Source: Bacillus sp. B15-48 (GTDB lineage Bacteria > Bacillota > Bacilli > Bacillales > Cytobacillaceae). From it: 64,000 bases of DNA. Positions 26,718-35,916 of this stretch are shown piece by piece. The position numbers and the translations under genes were made by a program. Under the pieces are notes generated by a model that was not told the origin of the DNA, searched no databases, and worked only from the letters and a program-made list of their open reading frames with translations. Every line of letters starts with the position of its first letter. The stretch's first letter is position 1. The DNA lies in contig NZ_WOFU01000008.1 in NCBI RefSeq assembly GCF_016879755.1, positions 62,001 through 126,000 of the forward strand. The letters run 5' to 3'.

Positions 26718-28325
26718 ATGACAGGCAAATGGAATATCTTTTTTTATGCAGGGATTGCATTGATTTTATTATTAGTTGGTTGCAGCCAACAAGAACAAGC
26801 TGAAGGCAATCTCGAAAACAAGCAAAAAAATGAATTAATCCTATCGGTTGGTGGCGAGCCTGCTACAGGATTTGATCCAACGGCTGGGTGGGGGAGATAT
26901 GGTTCTCCCCTGTTTCAAAGTACATTATTGAAAAGAGATAATGATTTACAAATTATCCATGATTTAGCCTCTCGATATGAGGTAAGTGCTGATGGGAAAG
27001 TTTGGACAGTTGAATTGCGTGAAGATGTCTACTTTTCTGATGGTCAACCATTAACTGCTGAGGATGTTCAATTTACATTTGAAACAGCCACAGCCAATGG
27101 ATCGGTCGTTGATTTGACAATGTTAGAAACGATAGAAGCTATCGGTGAATTTACGATACAATTTACGCTGAAAAAAGCCCAATCGACTTTTATTAACTCA
27201 CTAGTAGCAACTGGAATTGTCCCGAAGCATGCGTATGGAGAGGATTATTCGCAAAATCCGATTGGTTCGGGCCCTTTTCAGCTCGTTCAATGGGATAAAG
27301 GACAGCAGTTAATCATCGAGGCAAACCCGAATTATTACGGAGATAAACCTGAATTTCAAAAAATCACCTTTTTATTTTTAAGTGAGGATGCAGCCTTTGC
27401 TGCAGCGAAAGCAGGGAATCTTGATGTTGTCGCGATTCCGGCAGCATTTAGTCAGCAAACCGTTCGAGGCATGAGACTTGAAGCAGTGAAAACAGTCGAC
27501 AATCGGGGAATTGCCTTTCCTTATCTTAAATCAGGAACTGTAACTAACGATGGAATCCTTGTTGGCAATGATGTAACGGCTGATTTAGCGATTCGCCAGG
27601 CGATTAATCTTGCTATTGATCGGGAAGCACTTATTGAAGGGGTTTTAGAAGGATACGGCTCACCTGCTTATACTCCTGTCGATAGACTCCCATGGTGGAA
27701 TCCAGATACGGTTTTTGATGATGGAGATATCGAAAGTGCCCGACAGATTTTACATGATGCAGGCTGGGTTGATGAAGACGGGGATGGTGTGCTTACAAAG
27801 GGTGGTTTAAAGGCGGAATTCTCTTTATATTACCCGGCTAATGATGCGATTCGTCAATCTTTAGCGATTGCAGTTGCAGATATGATGAGACCATTAGGGA
27901 TTGTGATGAAAATTGAAGGGGAAAGCTGGGATGCTATAGAAAAAAAGATGCATTCAAATGCAGTTGTCATGGGATGGGGAAGTCATGACCCGCAAGAACT
28001 TTATAACGTCTATAACAGTGAATTTGCAGGAATCGATTATTATAATACCGGGTTTTATTCGAACCAAACTGTTGATGAGTATTTAACGAAGGCATTAGCA
28101 GCCCTAAATGAAAAAGAAGCGAATGAATACTGGAAGTTAGCGCAATGGGATGGAAAAACCGGACTAAGTGCCAAAGGAGATGCACCATGGGCATGGCTCG
28201 TCAATATTGATCACCTATATTTAGTCAAGAATGAGCTCGATATTGGCAAACAGAGAATTCAACCACATGGACATGGTTGGCCTATAACAGATAATATTGT
28301 TGAGTGGAAATGGAATGAAGAATAG
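26718..28325 (+). CDS. ABC importer substrate-binding lipoprotein (nickel/metallophore type)
   Basis: A 535-residue lipoprotein of the SBP_bac_5 family. Lipobox LLVGC (Cys22), then the usual core: GWGRYGSPLFQSTLL, DGKVWTVELREDVYFSDGQPLTAEDVQFTF, NPIGSGPFQLVQW, AIRQAINLAIDREALIEGVL. The gene heads a five-gene binding protein/two permeases/two ATPases set as in nikABCDE, cnt and opp. Nickel is favoured by its overall NikA/CntA likeness and by a nickel-cofactor operon elsewhere in the window, but a peptide or metallophore substrate is not excluded. Confidence 0.8.
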   Translation: MTGKWNIFFYAGIALILLLVGCSQQEQAEGNLENKQKNELILSVGGEPATGFDPTAGWGRYGSPLFQSTLLKRDNDLQIIHDLASRYEVSADGKVWTVELREDVYFSDGQPLTAEDVQFTFETATANGSVVDLTMLETIEAIGEFTIQFTLKKAQSTFINSLVATGIVPKHAYGEDYSQNPIGSGPFQLVQWDKGQQLIIEANPNYYGDKPEFQKITFLFLSEDAAFAAAKAGNLDVVAIPAAFSQQTVRGMRLEAVKTVDNRGIAFPYLKSGTVTNDGILVGNDVTADLAIRQAINLAIDREALIEGVLEGYGSPAYTPVDRLPWWNPDTVFDDGDIESARQILHDAGWVDEDGDGVLTKGGLKAEFSLYYPANDAIRQSLAIAVADMMRPLGIVMKIEGESWDAIEKKMHSNAVVMGWGSHDPQELYNVYNSEFAGIDYYNTGFYSNQTVDEYLTKALAALNEKEANEYWKLAQWDGKTGLSAKGDAPWAWLVNIDHLYLVKNELDIGKQRIQPHGHGWPITDNIVEWKWNEE

Positions 28326-29331
28326 AAGCAAGGGAGTTAGAGTTACGATTGCGTTAGGAAAGTTTTTGGTTTTCAAAGCGATAAGAATGGTGACTTTATT
28401 AGTTGCCATTTGCTTTATTTCTTTTTTATTAGTGAAAAACTCGCCAATTGACCCGATTCAAGCCTATATTGGGGCAGACATGTTAAAAGTTGGACCAGAG
28501 CAACGGGAAAACATTGCAGAGTATTGGGGGCTCGATCAGCCTGTTATGAAGCAGTTTTTTAATTGGGGCTCTGCCTTGTTTTCTGGTGATTTAGGAACTT
28601 CAATGATTTATCGTCAACCGGTAGCGGATATCATTGGCGAAAGAATGATTAGTTCTCTAATGCTCATGTTAACAGCTTGGTTTTTATCGGGAATCATTGG
28701 CTTTAGTATGGGTGTTCTAGCGGCAATGAAAAAGGATACTTGGGTGGATCGCCTCATTAAATGGTATTGTTATACGTTAGCCTCTACCCCTACATTTTGG
28801 ATGGGGCTTTTACTACTTATTGTCTTTGCCGTATGGCTTGGCTGGTTTCCAACCGGTTTAGGTGTTCCTGCTGGTGTGCTTGCCGAAGATGTGACAATTG
28901 GTGACCGAATTAGGCACTTATTCCTCCCCGCGATGACGCTAAGTATTGTTGGTGTCGCGAATGTTGCTTTACATACTCGCGAGAAATTAATCGACGTCCT
29001 TGCTAGTGATTATGTGTTATTTGCCCAAGCACGAGGTGAACGCGGGTGGCTTTTAGTTTCCAGACATGGTTTGCGAAATATTGCTTTGCCAGCAGTTACT
29101 CTCCAATTCGCTTCTTTTGGGGAATTGTTCGGTGGGACTGTGCTTGCTGAGCAGGTATTTTCTTATCCGGGACTTGGACAAGCAACTGTAGAAGCCGGGC
29201 TAAGCGGGGATGTTCCGCTTTTACTCGGACTAGTCATCGTTAGTACGCTATTTGTTTTTATCGGAAATTTAATTGCTGATTTGCTTTATTATGTGTTAGA
29301 TCCAAGGACGAGGGAGGAATCAGATAAATGA
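28315..29331 (+). CDS. ABC importer permease 1 (NikB/DppB type)
   Basis: A 338-residue inner-membrane permease with six helices and the BPD_transp_1 signature DVLASDYVLFAQARGERGW. The extracellular loop after helix one (NSPIDPIQAYIGADMLKVGP, LGLDQP-like YWGLDQPVMKQFF) is typical of the DppB/NikB group. The start is taken at ATG 28315, overlapping the end of the binding-protein gene; another start slightly earlier at 28297 is possible. It forms the channel with the next gene's product. Confidence 0.83.
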   Translation: MKNRSKGVRVTIALGKFLVFKAIRMVTLLVAICFISFLLVKNSPIDPIQAYIGADMLKVGPEQRENIAEYWGLDQPVMKQFFNWGSALFSGDLGTSMIYRQPVADIIGERMISSLMLMLTAWFLSGIIGFSMGVLAAMKKDTWVDRLIKWYCYTLASTPTFWMGLLLLIVFAVWLGWFPTGLGVPAGVLAEDVTIGDRIRHLFLPAMTLSIVGVANVALHTREKLIDVLASDYVLFAQARGERGWLLVSRHGLRNIALPAVTLQFASFGELFGGTVLAEQVFSYPGLGQATVEAGLSGDVPLLLGLVIVSTLFVFIGNLIADLLYYVLDPRTREESDK

Positions 29332-30182
29332 TTTCCAGCCTCAAAAGAAAATATAGAACGGTCTTGCCCTTAAATCGTCGGCAAAGAACATTGTTAAAAG
29401 TCATTTTGTCAGTTGTTTTTTTATTCACTGTTGTTTTAGCAGGGTTTTTACTTGATGAGGGGAGAATAGCAACGAACTTAACTGAACGCAATCTCCCTCC
29501 TTCCCTTGAACATTTATTTGGAACGGATTGGTTAGGTAGGGATATGTTTACCCGAACCGTGATGGGACTTTCATTAAGTATGGGGGTAGGATTAATTGGG
29601 GCGTTTGGAAGTGCAACCATCGCTTTAATTCTTGGAATGGCAGCAGCTACGATGGGGAAGGTGGCTGACCGAATCATCTCTTGGTTGATTGATTTATTTC
29701 TTAGTGTTCCCCATTTAGTCACACTAATTTTAATCTCTTTTTCATTAGGGGGCGGATTTAAAGGGATTGTCATTGGCATCGCGCTCACGCATTGGCCTAG
29801 TTTAGCCAGGGTGATTCGTGCGGAAGTCATGCAAATCCGATCTGCAGATTATGTGAAGATTTCTAAAAAGATGGGAAAATCAAGCGGTTGGATTGCCGTC
29901 CATCATATTTTCCCGCACTTAATTCCGCAAGTTTTAGTCGGTTTTTTATTGCTATTCCCTCATACGATTTTACATGAGGCTGCCGTTACATTTTTAGGTT
30001 TAGGGTTGTCCCCACATGAGCCAGCGATTGGAATTATTCTTTCTGAATCAATGAAATATTTATCTACTGGCATGTGGTGGCTGGCTTTTTTTCCAGGTTT
30101 ATGTCTTGTATTAATGGTTCGTACTTTTGATACAATCGGTGAGAGCTTGCGTGTACTGATTGCTTCCGGTAAAAGTCAGTAG
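29328..30182 (+). CDS. ABC importer permease 2 (NikC/DppC type)
   Basis: A 284-residue permease. It has the DppC-type N-terminal helix, then HLFGTDWLGRDMFTRTVMG, the loop ALTHWPSLARVIRAEVMQIR and HHIFPHLIPQVLVGFLL, and LGLGLSPHEPAIGIILSESM near the end. The ATG overlaps the preceding stop by four bases (ATGA), implying coupled translation and a 1:1 pairing with permease 1. Confidence 0.84.
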   Translation: MISSLKRKYRTVLPLNRRQRTLLKVILSVVFLFTVVLAGFLLDEGRIATNLTERNLPPSLEHLFGTDWLGRDMFTRTVMGLSLSMGVGLIGAFGSATIALILGMAAATMGKVADRIISWLIDLFLSVPHLVTLILISFSLGGGFKGIVIGIALTHWPSLARVIRAEVMQIRSADYVKISKKMGKSSGWIAVHHIFPHLIPQVLVGFLLLFPHTILHEAAVTFLGLGLSPHEPAIGIILSESMKYLSTGMWWLAFFPGLCLVLMVRTFDTIGESLRVLIASGKSQ

Positions 30183-30220
30183 CTGAAACTTAGTTCATTT
30201 AGAGGAGTAAATAAAAATAG

Positions 30221-31144
30221 ATGGCTATTCTTGAAGTGGAAAACTTATCAGTCTCTTTTAAACAATATACGAATGGTTTAAAACAAAAAAATGTAAATGT
30301 AATTACAAGTTTAAATGTTTCGCTCGAAGAAGGGAAAATCCTTGCAGTAGTTGGGGCGAGTGGTTCAGGGAAAAGTTTACTAGCTCATGCCATTTTAGGA
30401 ATTCTACCTGATCATGCAGAGGTGAGTGGAAATATTGCTTACAACGGGGAAGAATTAACGCAAGCGCGTCAGTTGGAATTCCGCGGGAAAGAGATTGCTT
30501 TCATCCCTCAATCGGTCACTTATTTAGATCCTTTAATGCGGGTTGGGGAACAGGTACGCACATCAGTTAGACAAGGGAATCCCCTTCAGGAACAACGGAA
30601 AGTATTTAAGCGATATCGCTTAAGTGAGCATGTTGCGAACCTATTTCCATTTCAACTTTCAGGTGGGATGGCGAGGAGAACGCTCCTATCTACAGCAATG
30701 GTCAGTGGGGCAAAGGTGATTCTTGCTGATGAGCCAACACCTGGGCTAGATGAAAAGGTTATGGCAGAAGCATTAGCTCATTTTAAACAGTTTGCTGATT
30801 ATGGCTGTGCAGTGATGTTCATTACGCATGACATTGAATCTGCATTAAAGATTGCCGATGACATTGCTGTTTTTTATGCAGGCACAACGGTTGAAATTGC
30901 CCCAGTGGCAAATTTTAGCGGGGACGGTGAAACGTTAAGGCATCCATATAGCAAGGCATTGTGGAGAGCTTTGCCCCAAAATGGTTTCACGCCAATTCCA
31001 GGCTCACAGCCACACCCTGAATTCTTACCGTCTGGCTGCTTATTTGCTCCTCGCTGTCAGATGGCTACGGAAGAATGCGGACAAGTCCAGCCAGAAATGC
31101 GAAAGATACGCAATGGAATGGTGAGGTGTATTCATGCAACTTAA
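30221..31144 (+). CDS. ABC importer ATPase 1 (NikD/DppD type)
   Basis: A 307-residue nucleotide-binding subunit. Walker A GASGSGKS (45-52), Q-loop FIPQSVTYLDPL, signature LSGGMARRT, Walker B VILADEPTPGLDE and H-loop ITHDIES are all intact. The C-terminal oligopeptide-type domain ends with the Cys cluster CLFAPRCQMATEECG, which in relatives can hold an iron-sulfur site. It overlaps the next gene by 11 bases. Confidence 0.86.
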   Translation: MAILEVENLSVSFKQYTNGLKQKNVNVITSLNVSLEEGKILAVVGASGSGKSLLAHAILGILPDHAEVSGNIAYNGEELTQARQLEFRGKEIAFIPQSVTYLDPLMRVGEQVRTSVRQGNPLQEQRKVFKRYRLSEHVANLFPFQLSGGMARRTLLSTAMVSGAKVILADEPTPGLDEKVMAEALAHFKQFADYGCAVMFITHDIESALKIADDIAVFYAGTTVEIAPVANFSGDGETLRHPYSKALWRALPQNGFTPIPGSQPHPEFLPSGCLFAPRCQMATEECGQVQPEMRKIRNGMVRCIHAT

Positions 31145-31751
31145 AGCAGAGAATGTCGGCTTTCGTTACGGGAATGGACCTTGGTTGTTTCGTGGGATAA
31201 ATTTCAAGCTTGAACGTGGAGAAATAGTCGGTTTAACGGGACCAAGTGGAATCGGAAAATCAAGTTTTTGTCGAATTTTAGCAGGGTTCGAGCAATCGAT
31301 AGAGGGGACGGTAACGATCGCGGATGCTCCATTGCCGCAAAAGGGTTTTCATCCAGTACAAATGGTGTTTCAGCATCCGGAAAAAGCAGTGAATCCTCGT
31401 TGGAAAATGAAGAGGGTTCTTCATGAATCATGGGTTCCGGATGAAGAAACTCTGGATTTGTTTGGGATTCAGCAGGAGTGGTTATCACGCTTTCCGAATG
31501 AATTATCAGGAGGAGAGTTGCAACGCTTTTGTGTCGTTCGTGCCTTAGCTCCGAATACACGTTTCCTTATCGCAGACGAAATGACGACGATGCTTGATGC
31601 CATCACCCAATCTCAAATTTGGCAAGCTGTCCTCGAAATTGCGAGAAAAAGAGAAATGGGGATCATTGTTGTCAGTCATGAACCGCATTTACTTCAGAGA
31701 CTATGCCATCGAGTGGTCGATTTCAGGAGTTTTGCAACTTCAGTATCGTGA
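31134..31751 (+). CDS. ABC importer ATPase 2 (NikE/CntF type)
   Basis: A short 205-residue ATPase with Walker A GPSGIGKS (36-43), Q-loop MVFQHPEKAVNP, signature LSGGELQR, and Walker B FLIADEMTTMLD (the usual Pro-Thr replaced by Met-Thr), H-loop VVSHEP. It lacks the C-terminal oligopeptide-ABC domain, as CntF/NikE-like partners often do. Last gene of the operon; no strong terminator is obvious before the tRNA. Confidence 0.84.
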   Translation: MQLKAENVGFRYGNGPWLFRGINFKLERGEIVGLTGPSGIGKSSFCRILAGFEQSIEGTVTIADAPLPQKGFHPVQMVFQHPEKAVNPRWKMKRVLHESWVPDEETLDLFGIQQEWLSRFPNELSGGELQRFCVVRALAPNTRFLIADEMTTMLDAITQSQIWQAVLEIARKREMGIIVVSHEPHLLQRLCHRVVDFRSFATSVS

Positions 31752-31915
31752 AATATATCTTCACATCCATTTCAGCGCCTGAACAAGGCGCTGAAATTTT
31801 TGTAAAAAAATCGACAAAGTTATACAAAAAATGTTGACATGAAAGAGAAGGGAGTGTAATATATTAAGAGTCGATAGCAGATATACAATCCTTCGATGGT
31901 GAAAAACTTGATATT

Positions 31916-31989
31916 GCGGGTGTAGTTTACTGGTAAAACCTCAGCCTTCCAAGCTGATGTAGTGGGTTCGATTCCCATCACCCGCTCCA
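31916..31989 (+). tRNA. tRNA-Gly (anticodon TCC)
   Basis: A complete cloverleaf of 74 bases including encoded CCA. Acceptor arms GCGGGTG and CACCCGC, anticodon loop CTTCCAA with TCC, and T-arm GGGTTCGATTCCC. The mature end T-CCA is encoded. It stands alone, not in a tRNA cluster. Confidence 0.97.
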
Positions 31990-32000
31990 AAATACATACA

Positions 32001-32048
32001 CAACGCAGTGTTTCGTTTGAAAAAGCAACGAAGTATTGCGTTTTTTAT
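32001..32048 (+). terminator. Terminator after tRNA-Gly
   Basis: Long imperfect stem: CAACGCAGTGTTTCGTT pairs with AACGAAGTATTGCG, then a T-run. Confidence 0.8.
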
Positions 32049-32063
32049 TTTTTTAATAAAAGG

Positions 32064-32087
32064 CTCCTTTTTAAAAAGGAGTTTTTC
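32064..32087. terminator. Bidirectional hairpin
   Basis: CTCCTTTTT/AAAAAGGAG palindrome with T- or A-rich flanks, just beyond the stop of the minus-strand B3/B4 gene. Confidence 0.6.
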
Positions 32088-32102
32088 TTATTGTTTTCTT
32101 CT

Positions 32103-32774
32103 TCACTGACAATTGGCTAATCTGTAAGAGCCCTCTCCGCCATGAATTTGCAGGAACATATTCATTAATGATTCAGTTAACTTCTTGTTTTTTTCAATGC
32201 CTAGTGATGGTTGAAGATAGATGATTTGCAATGCATTTTCTGTTTCGGTCGTTACAGCTGAACGTTGCGAATCAACGAACGGACTCCCGAATGGTCCCTC
32301 GTTATCTGCGGTGACAATTAAGTTTGCCAGTGAATTGTTTCGCCCGTTTAAGCCAACGTATTCTTCAGTCTCTCCCCCAAGTTTTATTTCAATGCTTCCG
32401 GTAAGCTTATCGGCATCATAAATGCCAATTGGTACTTCATATTGAAGTGAGAAAAAATTATTTAAATCAATTGCACTATGTATTGGTTGAAGATAATTTT
32501 GTTTCTTTATGCGTCGATACAATGCTTCGGCGGAATGTCTGTAGCGATTCGGATCTTTTCCGGTTTGCTTGAAAATCTGCCGCCACTCATTGATTCCAGC
32601 GAAATCAGTTACATTTTTGTCATCTAATTCAACATAAATTGATTCTTGAAATAATTGCAGTCGGCCCTTGAGCATTTGCGGGGAAGTTCCAACTTGTATG
32701 TTTTTGTAGCATATGGCACCAGCAATAAATTCGGGAACATGTTGACAAAGCGTATCGGCAATATGAATTTCCAA
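32103..32774 (-). CDS. B3/B4 tRNA-binding-domain protein
   Basis: A 223-residue protein of the B3/B4 family, the fold found in the PheRS beta subunit that edits mischarged tRNA. Landmarks are DPNRYRHSAEALYRRI and the end of the domain with YVGLNGRNNSLANLIVTADNEGPFGSP. The likely start is TTG 32774, six bases after GGAGGTG. An ATG at 32789 contains that ribosome site and so is less likely. Free-standing B3/B4 proteins are proposed to deacylate wrong amino acids from tRNA; this is inference. Confidence 0.82.
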   Translation of the reverse strand: MEIHIADTLCQHVPEFIAGAICYKNIQVGTSPQMLKGRLQLFQESIYVELDDKNVTDFAGINEWRQIFKQTGKDPNRYRHSAEALYRRIKKQNYLQPIHSAIDLNNFFSLQYEVPIGIYDADKLTGSIEIKLGGETEEYVGLNGRNNSLANLIVTADNEGPFGSPFVDSQRSAVTTETENALQIIYLQPSLGIEKNKKLTESLMNMFLQIHGGEGSYRLANCQ

Positions 32775-32883
32775 TGTTTCCACCTCCATTATTTCTTTAA
32801 AATAGTTTATCATAGATCTCATATGCTTAAACAAATATTAACATATCGTGATAGATACAAATGTTTAGAAGGGAGGGAATTAA

Positions 32884-34023
32884 ATGAATATCCAACAGTT
32901 GCAACAAGAAGTGATTGACTATAGTAAAAGAATTGGGATAGATAAAATTGGCTTCGCCTCTCCATCTCCATTTACGGAACTGAGAAATAGGCTTGTTCGT
33001 CAGCAGGAGCTTCAATATCAGTCAGGTTTCGAAGAGCCTGATATTGAAAAAAGGGTGCGTCCAGACTTAATCTTCAATCAACCAAAATCAATTATTGCGA
33101 TTGCTGTTGCATACCCTTCGAAGATGAAAGTGAGAGTCGTTAGTAAAAAAGGGGAACGTCGAGGGATCTTTTGTCGGGCGTCATGGGGAAAGGATTATCA
33201 CTATATTTTAAGAGAAAAATTAACTAAACTAGAAGAATTTATTGCTTCTAAAGTACCAGAAGCTAGATTTAAATCGATGGTTGATACAGGTGAACTCGTT
33301 GATCGGGCCGTGGCTGAACGAGCAGGGATTGGCTGGAGTGGTAAAAATTGTTCGGTTATCACACCTGAATTTGGATCCTATGTATATTTAGGCGAAATGA
33401 TTACAAATCTTCCATTTATTCCCGATTCGCCAATCGAAGATCAGTGTGGTAGCTGTACGAAATGTTTGGACGCATGTCCTACAGGCGCCCTTGTTCAGGG
33501 GGGGCAACTTGATAGCCGGCGTTGTATTGCTTTTCTGACGCAAACAAAAGGATTTTTGCCTGAAGAATTTAGAGAAAAGATCGGGAACCGCTTGTATGGC
33601 TGTGATTCTTGTCAAACCGCATGCCCGATGAACAAAGGGAAGGATTTTCATTTCCATCAGGAAACAGAGCCAGATCCAGAGATTGCCAAACCACTATTGA
33701 AACCGATTCTTCATATAAGCAACCGAGAGTTCAAAGAAAAGTTTGGTCAAGTATCGGGTTCTTGGCGTGGAAAGAAACCGATACAACGTAATGCAATCCT
33801 TGCGCTTGCTCATTTTAAAGATGAAAGTGCGATACCTGTTTTAAAACAAGTATTGACTGACGACCCGCGGCCGGTTCTAAGAGGCACATCGGCATGGTCT
33901 TTAGGGAAAATTGGCGGAGCAGAAGCAAAAGTGGCGTTGGAACAGGCTCTAGAAAGAGAAAAAGACGAAGACGTGTTACGGGAAATCCAAAAGGGGCTGG
34001 AATTTTTTCGTTGTAACGAATAA
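32884..34023 (+). CDS. queG: Epoxyqueuosine reductase QueG
   Basis: A 379-residue cytosolic enzyme that performs the last step of queuosine synthesis in tRNA, reducing epoxyqueuosine with cobalamin and two 4Fe-4S clusters. The catalytic region includes DTGELVDRAVAERAGIGW, with Asp as the proton donor region. Cluster ligands are in CGSCTKCLDACPTGA and CDSCQTACPMN. The C-terminus holds HEAT-like repeats (SAIPVLKQVLTDDPRPVLRG) that bind the anticodon stem. GGAGGG precedes the ATG. Confidence 0.95.
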   Translation: MNIQQLQQEVIDYSKRIGIDKIGFASPSPFTELRNRLVRQQELQYQSGFEEPDIEKRVRPDLIFNQPKSIIAIAVAYPSKMKVRVVSKKGERRGIFCRASWGKDYHYILREKLTKLEEFIASKVPEARFKSMVDTGELVDRAVAERAGIGWSGKNCSVITPEFGSYVYLGEMITNLPFIPDSPIEDQCGSCTKCLDACPTGALVQGGQLDSRRCIAFLTQTKGFLPEEFREKIGNRLYGCDSCQTACPMNKGKDFHFHQETEPDPEIAKPLLKPILHISNREFKEKFGQVSGSWRGKKPIQRNAILALAHFKDESAIPVLKQVLTDDPRPVLRGTSAWSLGKIGGAEAKVALEQALEREKDEDVLREIQKGLEFFRCNE

Positions 34024-34169
34024 TGATGAAAGAATAGATGCCAAAAGGGTAACGGGTTCCATTAACGATCGCAAATATTAAAAATGTAATGCAAAATGGC
34101 CTTCAAATTGTATCGTAATTTGGAGGTCTATTTTATAACTGGATGTTGATTTCACTGCGTCTGAAAAAT

Positions 34170-34240
34170 AAACGGAAAATTTCCGTCTAAACTGGGAAAT
34201 ATCGATATTTCCCTAAAAATAAGGGGAGTTTTTCCGTTTA
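34170..34240. repeat. Two more copies of the ~20-bp palindrome family
   Basis: Copies at 34170-34189 (AAACGGAAAATTTCCGTCTA) and 34221-34240 (AAGGGGAGTTTTTCCGTTTA), as in 8848-9030. The nearby TCGATATTTCCC is a further partial palindrome. Confidence 0.7.
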
Positions 34241-34365
34241 TATGATCAAAATCTTTGGATTTTTCGATTAAGTCCATATAATTGTGTAAAAAGAAAAGGG
34301 TTCATTTTTATCCCTCTTGGAAACAATGTTTTCAACCACGATAAACAATGAAAAGAGGAATAAGA

Positions 34366-35532
34366 ATGACCCAATTACAGTTTAACCTAGATTTGGAACT
34401 TTTAAAAGAATCCGTGATGAGTTCAAACTTAGATACAGTAGTTAAATCCGCCATTATTCTTGTCATGAATGAGTATATGGAGAAAGAAAGAGATGATTAT
34501 CTAAAGGCTGATGCTTATGAACGCTCTGCGGAGCGTCGTGATTATCGGAATGGCTACTATGAGCGTGAATTAACGATGAGTATCGGTAAAATCAAACTTA
34601 AAGTTCCTAGAACTCGGAATGGTGAATTTTCAACTTCCATTTTTGAAAAATATGCACGATGTGATCAGGCATTAGTTCTTTCCATGTTGGAGATGGTAAT
34701 CAATGGTGTATCTACACGAAAAGTAACACATATTGTGGAACAACTATGTGGTGAAGATTTCTCTAAATCATTTGTTTCTTCTCTTACTCAGAAACTTGAT
34801 CCTATTGTTAATGATTGGGCAAAAAGGCCCTTGAATCTAATATATTATCCTTTCGTTTTTGTAGATGCCATGTATATTAAAGTGCGTGAACATCACCGTG
34901 TCGTTTCAAAAGCTGTTTATATTGCGACTGCAATTACAGAGAATAAAAAAAGGGTAATACTTGGATTAAGTGTAGATCACGCTGAAAGCTTTGAGAGCTG
35001 GAGTCGCTTTTTCCAACAACTTAAGTCACGTGGCCTACAATCCCCGAAACTAGTCATCTCTGATGCTCATAAAGGGCTCCAGAAAGCGATTCAACGGGAA
35101 TTTATTGGGACAAGTTGGCAAAGGTGCAATGTACATTTTAAACGAAATATCATAGCGAAGCTTCCTAAAAAAGACTCAGGCGAAATTCGTATGATGATTA
35201 AGCGAACTTTTGAAGCTGTCACTATTGAGGATATGAGAAAGTTTAAAGATGAATTGATGAGCCAGTTTGGAGATAATCCTAAATACGAAGCTGCACTTAA
35301 TATATTAGATGAAGGGTTCGAAGATACCATTCAATACATGGAGCATCCAGAGGATGTTCGTTGCCATATTCGTAGTACTAATTCACTGGAGCGTTTAAAC
35401 CAAGAAGTACGTAGAAGAGAAAAAGTAATCCGTATTTTTCCTAATACTCAATCTGCTTTCCGTTTAATTGGGGCTGTTTTAATGCAGTATCAAGATACCG
35501 TATATTCGAAACAAAAATCTCTTAAAAAGTAG
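34366..35532 (+). CDS. IS256-family (mutator-type) transposase
   Basis: A 388-residue DDE transposase. It has the N-terminal YRNGYYERELTMSIGKIKLKVPR region, first Asp in FVFVDAMYIKVRE, second Asp in LVISDAHKGLQKAI, the WQRCNVHFKRNI motif, and Glu in RSTNSLERLNQEVRRR, which is the IS256 signature. ATG 34366 is chosen, with GAGGAATAAG before it; an earlier in-frame ATG at 34348 lacks a ribosome site. No frameshift or stop interrupts it. Confidence 0.95.
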   Translation: MTQLQFNLDLELLKESVMSSNLDTVVKSAIILVMNEYMEKERDDYLKADAYERSAERRDYRNGYYERELTMSIGKIKLKVPRTRNGEFSTSIFEKYARCDQALVLSMLEMVINGVSTRKVTHIVEQLCGEDFSKSFVSSLTQKLDPIVNDWAKRPLNLIYYPFVFVDAMYIKVREHHRVVSKAVYIATAITENKKRVILGLSVDHAESFESWSRFFQQLKSRGLQSPKLVISDAHKGLQKAIQREFIGTSWQRCNVHFKRNIIAKLPKKDSGEIRMMIKRTFEAVTIEDMRKFKDELMSQFGDNPKYEAALNILDEGFEDTIQYMEHPEDVRCHIRSTNSLERLNQEVRRREKVIRIFPNTQSAFRLIGAVLMQYQDTVYSKQKSLKK

Positions 35533-35552
35533 CTATGTTTAATTTTTAAGGC

Positions 35553-35655
35553 AACTTCCATTTTTGGATTATTCCATACCCAGTCAAGGCTATCAAAGGA
35601 AAACCCGCCTTTGACACCCTTGACTGGGTATGGAGCATAAAACCCATGGAAGTTT
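35553..35655. repeat. Nested inverted repeat inside the IS256 element
   Basis: Three concentric pairings: AACTTCCAT/ATGGAAGTT (outer), CCATACCCAGTCAAGG/CCTTGACTGGGTATGG (35574-35589 with 35618-35633), and TCAAAGG/CCTTTGA (inner). It lies just after the transposase stop and could act as a terminator or a structure used in transposition. Confidence 0.8.
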
Positions 35656-35790
35656 CGCTCGAAAAATGTAAAGGGTGGTTGTGTCGTTTAACCCAAAGTA
35701 ATTACATTTAACTGATATTAATTGAAAACATTGTTTTGTATTTTACACAATATTGAGGACTTGACTGATTTTTCCTTATTTAGAGCAGTT

Positions 35791-35862
35791 AAGCGGAATT
35801 CTTCCGCTTATTTCCGCTTTTTAAGCGTGCCCTTTATACATTAGCGGGAAATTCTCCGCTTA
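35791..35862. repeat. Last two copies of the ~20-bp palindrome family
   Basis: AAGCGGAATTCTTCCGCTTA at 35791-35810 is nearly a perfect palindrome; a second copy is at 35842-35862. Confidence 0.7.
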
Positions 35863-35916
35863 TTCATTCTCAAACCTACACAAAAATGGTGTTCTCTACG
35901 GAATTTGCGATTCACT

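Larger units (their letters stand above)
34266..35766 (+). mobile_element. IS256-family insertion sequence, complete
   Basis: About 1.5 kb element. The direct repeat GATTTTTC occurs at 34258-34265 and 35767-35774, an 8-bp target duplication as IS256 elements make. Imperfect terminal inverted repeats share AAGTCC and ATTGTGTAAAA (left end 34270-34291, right end complement 35741-35762). One intact transposase lies inside. It inserted within the intergenic palindrome cluster, which continues on both sides. The intact ends and gene suggest a recent or still active element. Confidence 0.9.
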
